64,000 bases of DNA, taken from the NCBI GenBank assembly GCA_002470465.1, contig DKMD01000025.1, forward strand, positions 62,001 to 126,000. Direction: 5' to 3'. The notes beneath the pieces were generated by a model. That model ran no database searches. It saw nothing but the letters and a program-made list of their open reading frames with translations, and was not told the DNA's origin. The stretch comes from Pluralibacter sp. UBA7423 (GTDB lineage: Bacteria > Pseudomonadota > Gammaproteobacteria > Enterobacterales > Enterobacteriaceae). The position numbers and the translations under genes were made by a program. Shown one piece after another: positions 46,498-55,809 of this stretch (position 1 is its first letter; each line of letters starts with the position of its first letter).

Positions 46498-48687
46498 TCA
46501 GAAGAGTACCGAGTAGTTCAGGCCAAACGTTCTGCCACGGCCCTTATAAGTGTACAGACCTGGTGCGCCATACGTCGGGCTGTAAAGCCCCGGCGCGCGT
46601 TGGCCCCAGACGGTGGTGTATTCCTTATCCAGCAGGTTTTCGACGCTGAAGCTGACTTTACCCACCGGCAGGGTGTAGCTACCGAGGAAGTCTACCGTGT
46701 TGTAGCCGTCAATTTTGTTGCCGTCGGCATCGGAAACGTCAAACGTCTGGGTGCTCTGCACGCGTAAACCCCAGTCGCCCGGAGCCCAGTTAACCCACGC
46801 GCTGACCTTCGATGGGCTGGCGCTGTCAACCGTCAGCTTTTCCCATTTGCCGTTCTCGCGGGTTTCCGACTTGATGGCGTTAAAGTTGGAGCCAAGGCTC
46901 CAGTCGCTGGCGTTGAAGTAGTAATCGACCTGGCCCTCAACACCGTAGATCCGACGTTTGTCATCATCCATGGTAATGGTCATGTCAGATTTATTGATGT
47001 TGATGGTTTTGTCGGACAGCGAGTAATAAGCCGCAACCTGGGTGCGCAGGTTGTCGCCGGTGAATCGCCAGCCCAGCTCGTAGGCGTCGACCTTAATGCC
47101 GTCGAGCTTCGAGTCATTCACGTTGACGCTATTGTTGAGCTGATAATGTCCGTTTGCCAGGGTGTAGTTACCGGAGCCGTAATATTTCGCCAGATCCGGG
47201 ATCTCAAAGCCCTGAGAGAAGTTAAACCATAGCTGCTGGCGGTCGGTCAGATGGCCAAGAATACCGGCGTTGAACAGTAGATTGTTGTAGTCCGTTTTGC
47301 CGCCGGGCACCGCGTCGGCTGAGGTCGCTTTCCCGGTAGCGATGGCCTGCTGCTGCGCGTAGCCGATAAAATCGTCGACCTTATTTTCCGTGTACTGATA
47401 GCGCACGCCGCCGCTCAGGGTAATAGCGCTGATGTCATAGCTCGCCTGCAGGAACGGGGCGAGGTTCGTGATGCTGTAATCCGGATAGCGGCCAATGTTG
47501 TAAGCATTGTCGAGCGTCATCCCGCCGCTGGCTGCGGCCGTGTTCAAATCGAAGAACTGCTGGTTAGCATTGAAGGTTTCATGATCGGCGTCGACGCCCC
47601 AGGTCAGATTGAGATCCTCCAGTGGCTTGCTGTTGAGGGTTAACTTGCCGCCGTAAAAATCGGTTTTCTGCTGGGAAGCGCCAATACTGGTGACCTGACC
47701 CTTGCTCAACGTCGGGAACGGGTAGAAGGTCAGGCTCTCGTCACGATAATAAACTTGCGCCACCAGTTCCTGGCCCCAGACGTCAGTGTTGGAGTATTGC
47801 AGGTTAATAAGATGACGCTCCGTCCCCGGCAGACGATCGGAGTCGAGATTGTCTTTGTTATACGCCCGGCCATCGCCGGTCACCGCCGAAAAGTTCTCGC
47901 CAAGGAACAGACCGTGTTTGCCATCGGACTGGCTTTTGAAGTACTGCGTGGTCAGCTGAAGCTGCTGGTGATCGTCAATGTCCAGCGTACCGGTGCCCAT
48001 TACGTCGATGCGGTCGGAATACTGCAGCCCGGTCTGAGTGTTGTCGATGATGACCTCATCGCCGTTGCCGTCATACCAGCCGCCGTAGCGCTGATACGCC
48101 ACGGAGAGGCGCCCTGAAGCCTTATCGTTGCCGCCGCTGACGGAGGCCGCCACGTTTTCATCATGATCGTTATGGCTGGTGAAGCCGCTTTTGGCCCCGG
48201 TCTGGAACTCCACTTCGGTGTCCGGCTGGCCTTTTTTGGTGACGATGTTAATCAGTCCGCCGGTACTGCCGCCGCCGTACAGTGACGTGGCGCCGGAGAT
48301 AACCTCGATGCGTGAAATATTAAACGGATCGATGGAGTCGAGCTGTCGGCTGTCGCTGCGTGAGGAGTTCAGGCGCACGCCGTCCACCATCACCATCATC
48401 GAGCGGCCACGCATGTTCATACCATAGTTAGTACGACCCTGGCTGCTGACATCCATACCCGGAATCAGCTGCGCGAGCACGTCTTTTAGCTCTTTCCCAC
48501 CCTGAACCTGCTGTTCAATATCTGCCTGTTCAATCACCCAGGTCGTTTGCGCCATATCCGCCACCGCATGATTGGCACGGCTGGCAGACACGACGACCGT
48601 TTCTTCTTTTCCTTCTTCCGCCCACGCAGAGGCAGACAATATAGCCAGTAAACAAGGATTTAAAACCCAAAGGCAAGCGCGCTTCAT
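46498..48687 (-). CDS. iutA: Ferric aerobactin TonB-dependent receptor
   Basis: A 729-residue outer-membrane receptor. The signal peptide ends SASAWA, the TonB box is near EETVVVSAS, the plug domain contains LKDVLAQLIPGMDVSSQGRTNYGMNMRGR and the conserved STGGLINIVTKKG, and the 22-strand barrel ends YKGRGRTFGLNYSVLF with the final phenylalanine needed for assembly. These blocks match IutA of pColV closely. It imports ferric aerobactin with TonB-ExbBD. It is last in the iuc operon, 26 bases after iucD. Confidence 0.95.
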   Translation of the reverse strand: MKRACLWVLNPCLLAILSASAWAEEGKEETVVVSASRANHAVADMAQTTWVIEQADIEQQVQGGKELKDVLAQLIPGMDVSSQGRTNYGMNMRGRSMMVMVDGVRLNSSRSDSRQLDSIDPFNISRIEVISGATSLYGGGSTGGLINIVTKKGQPDTEVEFQTGAKSGFTSHNDHDENVAASVSGGNDKASGRLSVAYQRYGGWYDGNGDEVIIDNTQTGLQYSDRIDVMGTGTLDIDDHQQLQLTTQYFKSQSDGKHGLFLGENFSAVTGDGRAYNKDNLDSDRLPGTERHLINLQYSNTDVWGQELVAQVYYRDESLTFYPFPTLSKGQVTSIGASQQKTDFYGGKLTLNSKPLEDLNLTWGVDADHETFNANQQFFDLNTAAASGGMTLDNAYNIGRYPDYSITNLAPFLQASYDISAITLSGGVRYQYTENKVDDFIGYAQQQAIATGKATSADAVPGGKTDYNNLLFNAGILGHLTDRQQLWFNFSQGFEIPDLAKYYGSGNYTLANGHYQLNNSVNVNDSKLDGIKVDAYELGWRFTGDNLRTQVAAYYSLSDKTININKSDMTITMDDDKRRIYGVEGQVDYYFNASDWSLGSNFNAIKSETRENGKWEKLTVDSASPSKVSAWVNWAPGDWGLRVQSTQTFDVSDADGNKIDGYNTVDFLGSYTLPVGKVSFSVENLLDKEYTTVWGQRAPGLYSPTYGAPGLYTYKGRGRTFGLNYSVLF

Positions 48688-48713
48688 TGTTAGTATTTTC
48701 CCAATTGTGTGTG

Positions 48714-50036
48714 TCAGTATTCAGTGGTTTTTAGGGCCTGAGGAACCTCGCGTGTATCGCGGCTGGCGTCGCTTCGCCAGTGGATCACGCCAGGGGTGCC
48801 AGACAGCTCAAACGGCGTATCGGGGTGCGCGCTGTTGAGAATGCGCGCGGCCCGCCAGGCCATCAGGCTGAGCTGGGGTTCTGCGATGCCGAGACTGCAC
48901 ATCCCGGCATTGACGGCGTACAGGCGGTTACCCGCCGGGCCGCTCCAGTCAAGGGAGAAATCGGTATTCACCCGCAGCGACTCATCGCCGTTCAGGCGTA
49001 GCTGTTTCGCGAGCGGCGCGAGGAAGGCCGGGTTCGCCGGGCGATAGCCCGTGGCGAAAATCACCACGTCGCAATCAAGCTGCTCTTCGCCTTGATCCAG
49101 ATGGTGGTGCAGCGTCAGGCGCTGAGCAGAACCTCTGCTGGCTACGTGGCTCACGGAACGGGAAGGCAGCAGCCGCGCCCAGGGTTTTTCACGCAGTACT
49201 TCAAAGCGGTGATACATAGCGCGGTAGATAGCCAGCAGCGATTCGGTCGTAATGCCGTCGGAGGTCATTTTTTGCTCCGCCAGCAGCCGTTCGCGAGTGC
49301 CTTCCCCGAGGGTGGCAAAGCTTTCCAGATACTCCGGCGTGAAATATTCATTCGCGAAAGCGGCCTCATCCAGCGCGTTGTAGTTATTGCGCCGTGACAC
49401 CCAGTTCAGCATCGCGGGCTGTCCCCATTCGCCGCTGAAGATATTGAGGAACAGATCGGCACCGCTCTGGCCACCGCCAACTACCGTCACGCGCTTGCCG
49501 CTTAAGTCCGGCGTGCGGAGCATCATTTCGCTGGCGTGGAAGCAGCGATCGCTCTGCTCATTGACGCAGGCGGGGAGATTAACTTGCTTGCCGATGCCAA
49601 GGCAGACATGGCGCGCCAGGAAGCGATCCCGCTGGGTGGTAATTTCAAACAGGCCCTGCTGCTCGTCGTAGCGCACCTGCTGTACCTGCTCGCTGAACGC
49701 CAGGTTGCTGAGGTTTTCCGCCGCCCAGCACAGGTAATCAGCAAACTCTTCCCGCGATACGGTGCGCAGCTCTGTCGTCAGGAAGCGGTAGAACTTCTTG
49801 CGCTGCACCAGGTAGTTCAGGAAGCTGTGGCGGCTGGTGGGTTTCACCGCGCTGACCAGATCCTTGAGGAAGCTCGTCTGCATATGGCAGTCGGGCACCA
49901 TCATTCCGGGGTGCCAGGAAAAATGCGGTTTACGCTCAAGAAACAGCGTGCTGAATCCCTCAAGACCGTCTGCCAGCGCGGCGATGCTGAGATTGAACGG
50001 GCCAATACCAATGCCGATGAAATCATAGGTTTTCAC
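48714..50036 (-). CDS. iucD: L-lysine N6-monooxygenase (aerobactin step 1)
   Basis: A 440-residue flavoprotein. FAD motif GIGIGPFNL (residues 7-15), NADPH motif VVGGGQSGAD (near 190) and the substrate-domain motif ATGYRP (near 350) define the N-hydroxylating monooxygenases. It converts lysine to N6-hydroxylysine. The start MKTYDFIGIGIGPFN overlaps the iucC stop by 4 bases. Confidence 0.95.
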   Translation of the reverse strand: MKTYDFIGIGIGPFNLSIAALADGLEGFSTLFLERKPHFSWHPGMMVPDCHMQTSFLKDLVSAVKPTSRHSFLNYLVQRKKFYRFLTTELRTVSREEFADYLCWAAENLSNLAFSEQVQQVRYDEQQGLFEITTQRDRFLARHVCLGIGKQVNLPACVNEQSDRCFHASEMMLRTPDLSGKRVTVVGGGQSGADLFLNIFSGEWGQPAMLNWVSRRNNYNALDEAAFANEYFTPEYLESFATLGEGTRERLLAEQKMTSDGITTESLLAIYRAMYHRFEVLREKPWARLLPSRSVSHVASRGSAQRLTLHHHLDQGEEQLDCDVVIFATGYRPANPAFLAPLAKQLRLNGDESLRVNTDFSLDWSGPAGNRLYAVNAGMCSLGIAEPQLSLMAWRAARILNSAHPDTPFELSGTPGVIHWRSDASRDTREVPQALKTTEY

Positions 50037-51778
50037 TGTGCGGGCTCCCTGGTAGCAAAATAAAGCGGGTTATCGAGATCGGTGAGATAGATCGGCAGCA
50101 TGCGGCTACCGCCGTCATGTTCGGAGAAAGTGAGTTTGACCGGGTTGAGGATCACGCGAATGATCTGCGGCTTAAACAGATCAAACAGGTCGAAGCGCGC
50201 CTGCATCTGAGGATGGTGGCTCATGTACTCCTGCAACACCTCAGCCAGCAGCTGATAAAAGCGGGTTTCACTGACGCCACAGCGTTCGGTCAGGCGCGAA
50301 ATAAAGCGCAGCACCGTGACGAAATGGCCCGTCTGTAAATCATGAATGATGTAGTCGGCGCTCAGGCGGGCGGTGACTTGTTTCACCTCATCAGGTAACG
50401 AGGCCATTTCAGGGAAGTCCTCATCCACCAGTCGCATATCGCCCTGGAAATCTTTCAGCAGAATGCGCTGCGGCAGATGGTCTTTCATCACCAGCGTGAC
50501 GTTCTGGCCGTGGGCGATCAGCGCAACGCCATAGCGGCAAAGCAGGTGATAAAACGGCAGCACCACGGCGCGGAACATCTGCGTGAGCCAGGCTTCCGCG
50601 CTCAGGCCGGAACGGGCAATCCAGGCATCAATAAGCGGGCGACCGCTTTCGTCACACTCCATCAATGCTGCCATCAGCACGCCCTGTTCACCCTCCTGCA
50701 AATAGCAGGAAGGGTTCTCACGCCAGATAACGCCAAGCATTTCCTGATAGCGATAGGGCGCTTTTGGCAGGGCGGCGTAACCCTGATGCGTCAGATAGCC
50801 CGCAGCGGGTTCGCCAAGGATCTGCGCGCCAAGCGCGGTCAGCGTGGTGTCGGCGGCAAATTGCTGCTGTAGCCAGCGGGAAGCCAACGGCCCGGCCGCA
50901 ATGTATTTGCCGGGAATGCCGCGATAGCAGGAGGTGTTATAGATGGTCAGCGGCAGCTTGATATCGTACGCCGAACGGCGGCTTGCGTTCGTCAGCGTGC
51001 GCAGCGACTGCTGAGCCAGATACTCATCGCCGAACTCACCAAGTTCGATAATGTCGCCGCGAGCCAGATGCGGGAAAAAGTGCAGGGCGATTTTCTGCTG
51101 CCACTGCCACGGATGGAGCGGCACGGGCAGCCAGGCGTCGGGATCGGGCAAGGTCTGCCAGCAGGCGTTAAAGCGTTGACGTTCGCCGTCGTTCATGGCG
51201 CTGGCGAGTAAGCTGCTGATGTCGCAGTCCACATCGCTGCTCCATACCAGCTTGTCCCGACGAACGGCTACCCAGACAAGTTGAAAACGCCCGCAGTATT
51301 CAGGAGCGTAAGCCTGCAGCGCATCCAGGCCCCAGCCCCGGCGACCTTTATTGAAGATAAATTTAGGATGACCGCTCAGCAGGCATTGCAGGGTATCCGC
51401 AGGCAGGTCGATCAGCGCATCGGCATCCAGCCCTTTGCGGGCCTCCAGCAGCTGCACGTCACCGCGCAGGGTGGCATAGAGATCTTCGAGATGTTCAGCG
51501 GTTTGCGCATCACTCATCCCAAGCACCTGCGCAAGCTGACGGAGGGCACGCTCGGCCTCGATGGGTTCGCCGCTGATATTGCTGAGCGTTTGCGGGTCGA
51601 TATGCAGCCAGCCCCAGATCCCACGCTTTGCGCTGAACTGCCAGCGCTCGTCCCCGAGCCTGATGCGCCACTGACCGTCACTTATTTGTTCGGCGTTCAG
51701 GGTGCGCTCATACTCCAGCTCCGCGAGAATTTTTGCCACCATCTCGCGGTTAACCTGTTCCCAGCGAGACAAATTCAT
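50033..51778 (-). CDS. iucC: Aerobactin synthase IucC (NIS synthetase)
   Basis: A 581-residue IucA/IucC-family ligase. HPWQWQQKI carries the ATP-site residues, and KLPLTIYNTSCYRGIPGKYI and HGQNVTLVMKDHLPQRILLKDFQGDMRLV are the family blocks. It joins the second acetyl-hydroxylysine to the citrate half-product to finish aerobactin. It overlaps iucB and iucD by 4 bases each, so translation is coupled. Confidence 0.95.
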   Translation of the reverse strand: MNLSRWEQVNREMVAKILAELEYERTLNAEQISDGQWRIRLGDERWQFSAKRGIWGWLHIDPQTLSNISGEPIEAERALRQLAQVLGMSDAQTAEHLEDLYATLRGDVQLLEARKGLDADALIDLPADTLQCLLSGHPKFIFNKGRRGWGLDALQAYAPEYCGRFQLVWVAVRRDKLVWSSDVDCDISSLLASAMNDGERQRFNACWQTLPDPDAWLPVPLHPWQWQQKIALHFFPHLARGDIIELGEFGDEYLAQQSLRTLTNASRRSAYDIKLPLTIYNTSCYRGIPGKYIAAGPLASRWLQQQFAADTTLTALGAQILGEPAAGYLTHQGYAALPKAPYRYQEMLGVIWRENPSCYLQEGEQGVLMAALMECDESGRPLIDAWIARSGLSAEAWLTQMFRAVVLPFYHLLCRYGVALIAHGQNVTLVMKDHLPQRILLKDFQGDMRLVDEDFPEMASLPDEVKQVTARLSADYIIHDLQTGHFVTVLRFISRLTERCGVSETRFYQLLAEVLQEYMSHHPQMQARFDLFDLFKPQIIRVILNPVKLTFSEHDGGSRMLPIYLTDLDNPLYFATREPAQ

Positions 51779-52722
51779 AGCCCAACCTCGCGGAAAAACG
51801 CCTCACGCTCGTTCATCACCAGACGCGAACGCTTGTGCGGGAAATCGAACTCTTTCAGCGTACTGAAGCCTGCTACGGGCAGATGACGGAACAGGCGCTG
51901 GTTGTCATAGCGAGGTTCTGCTACCACGCGCGTAGTACGGGGCTCATCAAGGTAGAGATAATGGCTGAGTCCGCGCAGCCAGCTGCGAATATACTGCGCG
52001 CCGCGCCATTGCTCTTCACCGACCAGCATATGCAGGCCGCGATCGAAAGGCTGCCAGCGATAGTGACGGCCAATCCGGTCCTCTGCCGCCCAGTAAATTT
52101 CAAAATAGCCGAACGGCTGGTCGTCAAAGCAGCCAATCAGCGGATAGCAATAGCTGGAATCCAGCTGCTTGCGCAGATAGTTTTCCTGCTCAGCCAGCGG
52201 GCCTGCCATCTCCCAGAATGCGTTCACCCGCGGTGAATTCATCCAGGCGGTAAAGCGTTCGGCATCCCACGCCACATCCGCAACGCGGAAGCTCAGCGTA
52301 CGTTTGATTTGTGGATCGTAACGGCGATAAACCTCACCTTCAGGACGCAGTGGACGCTGCGGGAGGCAAAGCTGACGTGATTCATCAAACTGCATTCCCG
52401 TGCGCGCGGTGGGCCGCTCACCGCATAGCCACAGCGGCAGCTGCCAGAAAGCTTCCCGGGAGAGGTAATCGCTCTGAACCTGGCTCAGCAGCGCTTTTGC
52501 CTGTGCATCGTGTTGCCACTGAGCCCACGGCAAGGTGACACCGCTCAGCTTTGGTGCAGCGACAAAAAGCTGATCGAGAGCCTGAATCAGCCAGCCGTCG
52601 GGTATGTTTTCGGGAGGCAGCAGCACGGCGCTGCCGTCGAGTCCAAGCTGCAATGACAGCGGGGCATCAAGCTGAGTACAGCGGAATCCATAGCCGTCAT
52701 GAACGAGATGAGCGTGCGGCAT
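51775..52722 (-). CDS. iucB: N6-hydroxylysine O-acetyltransferase (aerobactin step 2)
   Basis: A 315-residue GNAT-fold enzyme. The C-terminal half shows FRVADVAWDAERFTAWMNSPRVNAFWEMAGP, QPFGYFEIYW and HMLVGEEQWRGAQY, the siderophore-acetyltransferase pattern. It acetylates the N6-hydroxyl of hydroxylysine to make the hydroxamate arm. It shares one base with iucA and overlaps iucC by 4. Confidence 0.94.
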   Translation of the reverse strand: MPHAHLVHDGYGFRCTQLDAPLSLQLGLDGSAVLLPPENIPDGWLIQALDQLFVAAPKLSGVTLPWAQWQHDAQAKALLSQVQSDYLSREAFWQLPLWLCGERPTARTGMQFDESRQLCLPQRPLRPEGEVYRRYDPQIKRTLSFRVADVAWDAERFTAWMNSPRVNAFWEMAGPLAEQENYLRKQLDSSYCYPLIGCFDDQPFGYFEIYWAAEDRIGRHYRWQPFDRGLHMLVGEEQWRGAQYIRSWLRGLSHYLYLDEPRTTRVVAEPRYDNQRLFRHLPVAGFSTLKEFDFPHKRSRLVMNEREAFFREVGL

Positions 52723-54464
52723 CAGGGTTGCTCCTTGTAAAACGGGTTGCTGAAGTTGAAGTAGATCACCGCCGGATCGGCAATGGTGTTTTCGTTGTGA
52801 TCGTGGAGATAGCAGAAGAAGTTGCCCTTACAGTTCCACACCGGACTGTCGAGAACGTAATCCAGGCAGCGGGTATTCACGGCGCTCTGGCGCAGACGAA
52901 GCAGGGCATCGCGTACCCGCGCCATCAGCGCCTCTTCCGTGGCAAAGCCCGCAGCAGCGAGCGCCGCTGTGACGGCAAGGGTGGAATTCACCAACAGGTA
53001 GTAGGGGAAGTAGCGCAGCAGTTGGGCTTCGCTAAAGCGGTTTTCCGCCTCCAGCTCATTCTCTTCCGTCAGCCAGTCGCGCGCACCTTCGGTAAAGGCG
53101 CTTCCCTGGCAGTCACGGTACAGCAGGCCGACGGGCAAATCCTCCTGCATCTCAACCAGAATATTTTGCTGGTGGGCCAGCAGCACCAGTCCATAATCAG
53201 CCTCAGCGCTGAACAGCGGCAGCAACACACGTTCGCAGTAAGCCTCTACCCAGCAATCCGACGCTGTTTCCAGAGAGAGATTCAGGCGCTGGCTCAGGCG
53301 ACGAACAGCGGCAGCAAGCAGGCTGTCACCGCCATCGGGCGCAGCCTGGGTCAGACTTACCAGCACATTGGTCTGGGTTTGCGGCTGGTCAAACAGCAGG
53401 TTCACACGCAGCGCCATCAGGCTCTCTTCCTGAATGTTGCCGTTTGCATCGCGCAGTCCTGCCCAGCCATCTTCCTGCATCACCCGCATTGTCGGGTAGC
53501 GGGCCTGTAACGCCTGCCAGCGCGACGTTTTTGCAAGACGTGCGAGACGCATACCGCGTTTCACTTCTTTCACCGACAGGGTACGTACGGAGTTGGTCAG
53601 CCGCACGCTCAGGGAGAACTTGATCATGTCCCGGCTGCTTTCGCAGTACAGGGAGCGCGAGGAGCTGGTGGGCAGCCAGCTCTCACCCGCTTCGCCCAGA
53701 TCGAGCAGGCTGCCGTTTTCAGCTAACTGCTGGCACCAGGCCTGTGTCAGCAAATAGTCTGCCTGCCATGGATGCATGGGCAGCAGCCAGCGCTCGTCGC
53801 TGAAATGGGGCAGTAGCGCAGGTGCGTTTTCTGCGGCGAAACGCAGCAGGCGATCGCGCAAGGAGAGGTTCAGGCTCTCGCCAGCAACCTGCTTTTTATC
53901 CACGGCAAACCAGCGCAACGGGAAACGTGAGGCGAAATCCGGCAGGTAGCGGCGGGCTTCGGTTTCGCTAAAAGGCTCATGGGATTTGGGGGCCGGATGA
54001 AAAGCATGTCCCACCAGCAGCGCCTGTTCAGCCTGAGCAAAATTGAGCGGCCCGCTGCGCAGGGTCGCCCAGTCGTGGCGCAGATCGATGGCCTGCCAGG
54101 TGTGTCGATGGCTCTCGAGGACGCGCTCGCTGAACTGAGCAAGCGTCTCCTGACTCAGTTCACCCCGCACGCCCGGTTTATTCAGCACGTTGGTAACGAG
54201 CTCATCAAAAGTGAGCGTCTGTTTTTCATCGTGGGCGGTGTCAATCAGCAGAGCAGGAAACTGGTACTGATGATGCTGAGTAGGGGAAAAGTAGCGGAGT
54301 GGCAGTTGAATCGCCTGACGATCGTTGAGGGGAAAATGGATTCGGGCTGACTCGCCCGGTTGCTCTGCTGGCAGCTTCTGCCAGTCGCGAGTTTCACGCA
54401 ACAAGGCATTCAGGAAGCACTGAGCCGCAACGTCGGTGCCGGCATGACGGGACGGGGAACGCAT
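52722..54464 (-). CDS. iucA: Aerobactin synthase subunit IucA (NIS synthetase)
   Basis: A 580-residue NIS synthetase, first gene of the operon. HPWQADYLL (near residue 230) and SSRSLYCESSRDMIKFSLSVRLTNSVRTL form the ATP and citrate site, and LLAHQQNILVEMQEDLPVGLLYRDCQG the C-terminal block. It condenses acetyl-hydroxylysine with citrate. The start MRSPSRHAG at 54464 follows GAGAGA and lies just left of the Fur box. The iuc genes show the same G+C-rich codon style as the core, so the cluster is not recent foreign DNA by appearance. Confidence 0.95.
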   Translation of the reverse strand: MRSPSRHAGTDVAAQCFLNALLRETRDWQKLPAEQPGESARIHFPLNDRQAIQLPLRYFSPTQHHQYQFPALLIDTAHDEKQTLTFDELVTNVLNKPGVRGELSQETLAQFSERVLESHRHTWQAIDLRHDWATLRSGPLNFAQAEQALLVGHAFHPAPKSHEPFSETEARRYLPDFASRFPLRWFAVDKKQVAGESLNLSLRDRLLRFAAENAPALLPHFSDERWLLPMHPWQADYLLTQAWCQQLAENGSLLDLGEAGESWLPTSSSRSLYCESSRDMIKFSLSVRLTNSVRTLSVKEVKRGMRLARLAKTSRWQALQARYPTMRVMQEDGWAGLRDANGNIQEESLMALRVNLLFDQPQTQTNVLVSLTQAAPDGGDSLLAAAVRRLSQRLNLSLETASDCWVEAYCERVLLPLFSAEADYGLVLLAHQQNILVEMQEDLPVGLLYRDCQGSAFTEGARDWLTEENELEAENRFSEAQLLRYFPYYLLVNSTLAVTAALAAAGFATEEALMARVRDALLRLRQSAVNTRCLDYVLDSPVWNCKGNFFCYLHDHNENTIADPAVIYFNFSNPFYKEQP

Positions 54465-54486
54465 CGTTCTCTCTCACTCCATAATT

Positions 54487-54505
54487 GATAATAATTATCG
54501 TTATG
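54487..54505. promoter_or_regulatory. Fur box between iucA and the shiF-like gene
   Basis: GATAATAATTATCGTTATG matches the 19-bp Fur consensus at 15 positions, with GATAT directly after, so overlapping Fur dimers could bind. It lies 22 bases before iucA and about 100 bases before the divergent exporter gene, and it probably represses both when iron is plentiful. Confidence 0.88.
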
Positions 54506-54601
54506 ATATGCATTCTATTTACATAAACAACTATTTTTGCAATATTTGTTTTCATTAAGTTCATAATTTCCTCACATTTTTTGGCGTTATTTTACATTCC
54601 T

Positions 54602-55807
54602 ATGAGTACAAATTCGGGCGTTGCCCCTGATGTGATTTCCCTGAAACCCGCGTGGCCGCTGGCGCTGTGCGCGGGGTTGCTGGGGATTGGCCAGAATGGC
54701 TTGTTGGTGATGATGCCGCAGCTGGTGTCGATGACCGGGCTGTCGCTCTCCGTTTGGGCGGGACTGCTGATGTTTGGCTCGATGCTGTTTTTACCCGGTT
54801 CGCCGTGGTGGGGGCGGCAGGCCGAGATCCGCGGCTGTAAATTTGTGGTGGTGGCGGCCCTGACGGGCTATCTGGCGAGTTTCACCCTCATGGCATTGAC
54901 GATCTGGGGGATGGCGCTAGGTGCGGTGGGCCTGTGGCCTGGGCTGTGCGGATTGATTCTCTCCCGCTGTCTGTATGGCCTGACGGTTTCCGGCATGGTG
55001 CCAGCCGTGCAAACCTGGGCTATTCAGCGTGGGGGGATGGAAAAACGTATGTCAGCGCTTGCTACAATCAGCTCCGGCTTAAGCTGCGGCCGTCTTCTGG
55101 GGCCACCGCTGGCGGCCGCAGCGTTAGGTTTGCATCCGCAGGCTCCGCTGTGGCTGATGGCGGTAGCGCCTTTACTGGCACTGTTGCTGATCGCGCGGGA
55201 GGATAACGACCCGCCGCTGCCTCCGGTGGCGAAGCAATCTGCTCACCTTAGCCGCGCAATGCTGCCGTATCTCCTGCTGGCACTGCTGCTGGCGGGCAGC
55301 GTCAGCCTGATGCAAATTGGCCTCTCAGCCCGCCTGCAGCCGATCTTCCCGGGTTCCGCGATGCAGGTCAGCCATCATGTGGCTTTGCTGCTGAGCCTCG
55401 CGGCGGCAAGCACGCTGGCGGCCCAGTTTCTGGTGGTTCGTCCGCAACGTTTACGTCCTCTGCACTTGCTGTGCGCAGCGGCATTGTTAATGAGCGGAGG
55501 CTTGCTGCTGATGGTGCTGCCCGGCCTGTTCACGCTTTACACCGGCATTATCGTGACTTCACTCGGCTCGGCCATGGCAACGCCCGGCTACCAGCTGCTG
55601 CTCAACGATCGTCTGACTACTGGCAAAGGCGCAGGCGCTATCGCCACCAGCCATACGCTGGGCTACGGGCTCAGCGCGCTGATGGTTCCTGCTGTCACTG
55701 CGCTTTTGGGTGAGCCAATGCTGCTGGGCGCAGCAATGATGCTGTCCTTGCTGTTCCTTCTTCTCTGCGGGGTGCTCTGGCGTCGCCGTAATGACCCGGA
55801 GTTCTGA
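54602..55807 (+). CDS. shiF: ShiF-like MFS transporter, probable aerobactin exporter
   Basis: A 401-residue MFS protein with about 12 membrane helices (PLALCAGLLGIGQNGLLVMMPQL; WWGRQAEIRGCKFVVV is the loop 2-3 motif). On pColV and in Shigella islands shiF lies divergent from iucA exactly as here, and it is thought to help export aerobactin or move its precursor. The ATG at 54602 starts MSTNSGVAPDV. A TTG at 54581 also reads in frame. It ends 2 bases before the next gene. The name rests on similarity and position. Confidence 0.82.
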   Translation: MSTNSGVAPDVISLKPAWPLALCAGLLGIGQNGLLVMMPQLVSMTGLSLSVWAGLLMFGSMLFLPGSPWWGRQAEIRGCKFVVVAALTGYLASFTLMALTIWGMALGAVGLWPGLCGLILSRCLYGLTVSGMVPAVQTWAIQRGGMEKRMSALATISSGLSCGRLLGPPLAAAALGLHPQAPLWLMAVAPLLALLLIAREDNDPPLPPVAKQSAHLSRAMLPYLLLALLLAGSVSLMQIGLSARLQPIFPGSAMQVSHHVALLLSLAAASTLAAQFLVVRPQRLRPLHLLCAAALLMSGGLLLMVLPGLFTLYTGIIVTSLGSAMATPGYQLLLNDRLTTGKGAGAIATSHTLGYGLSALMVPAVTALLGEPMLLGAAMMLSLLFLLLCGVLWRRRNDPEF

Positions 55808-55809
55808 TT

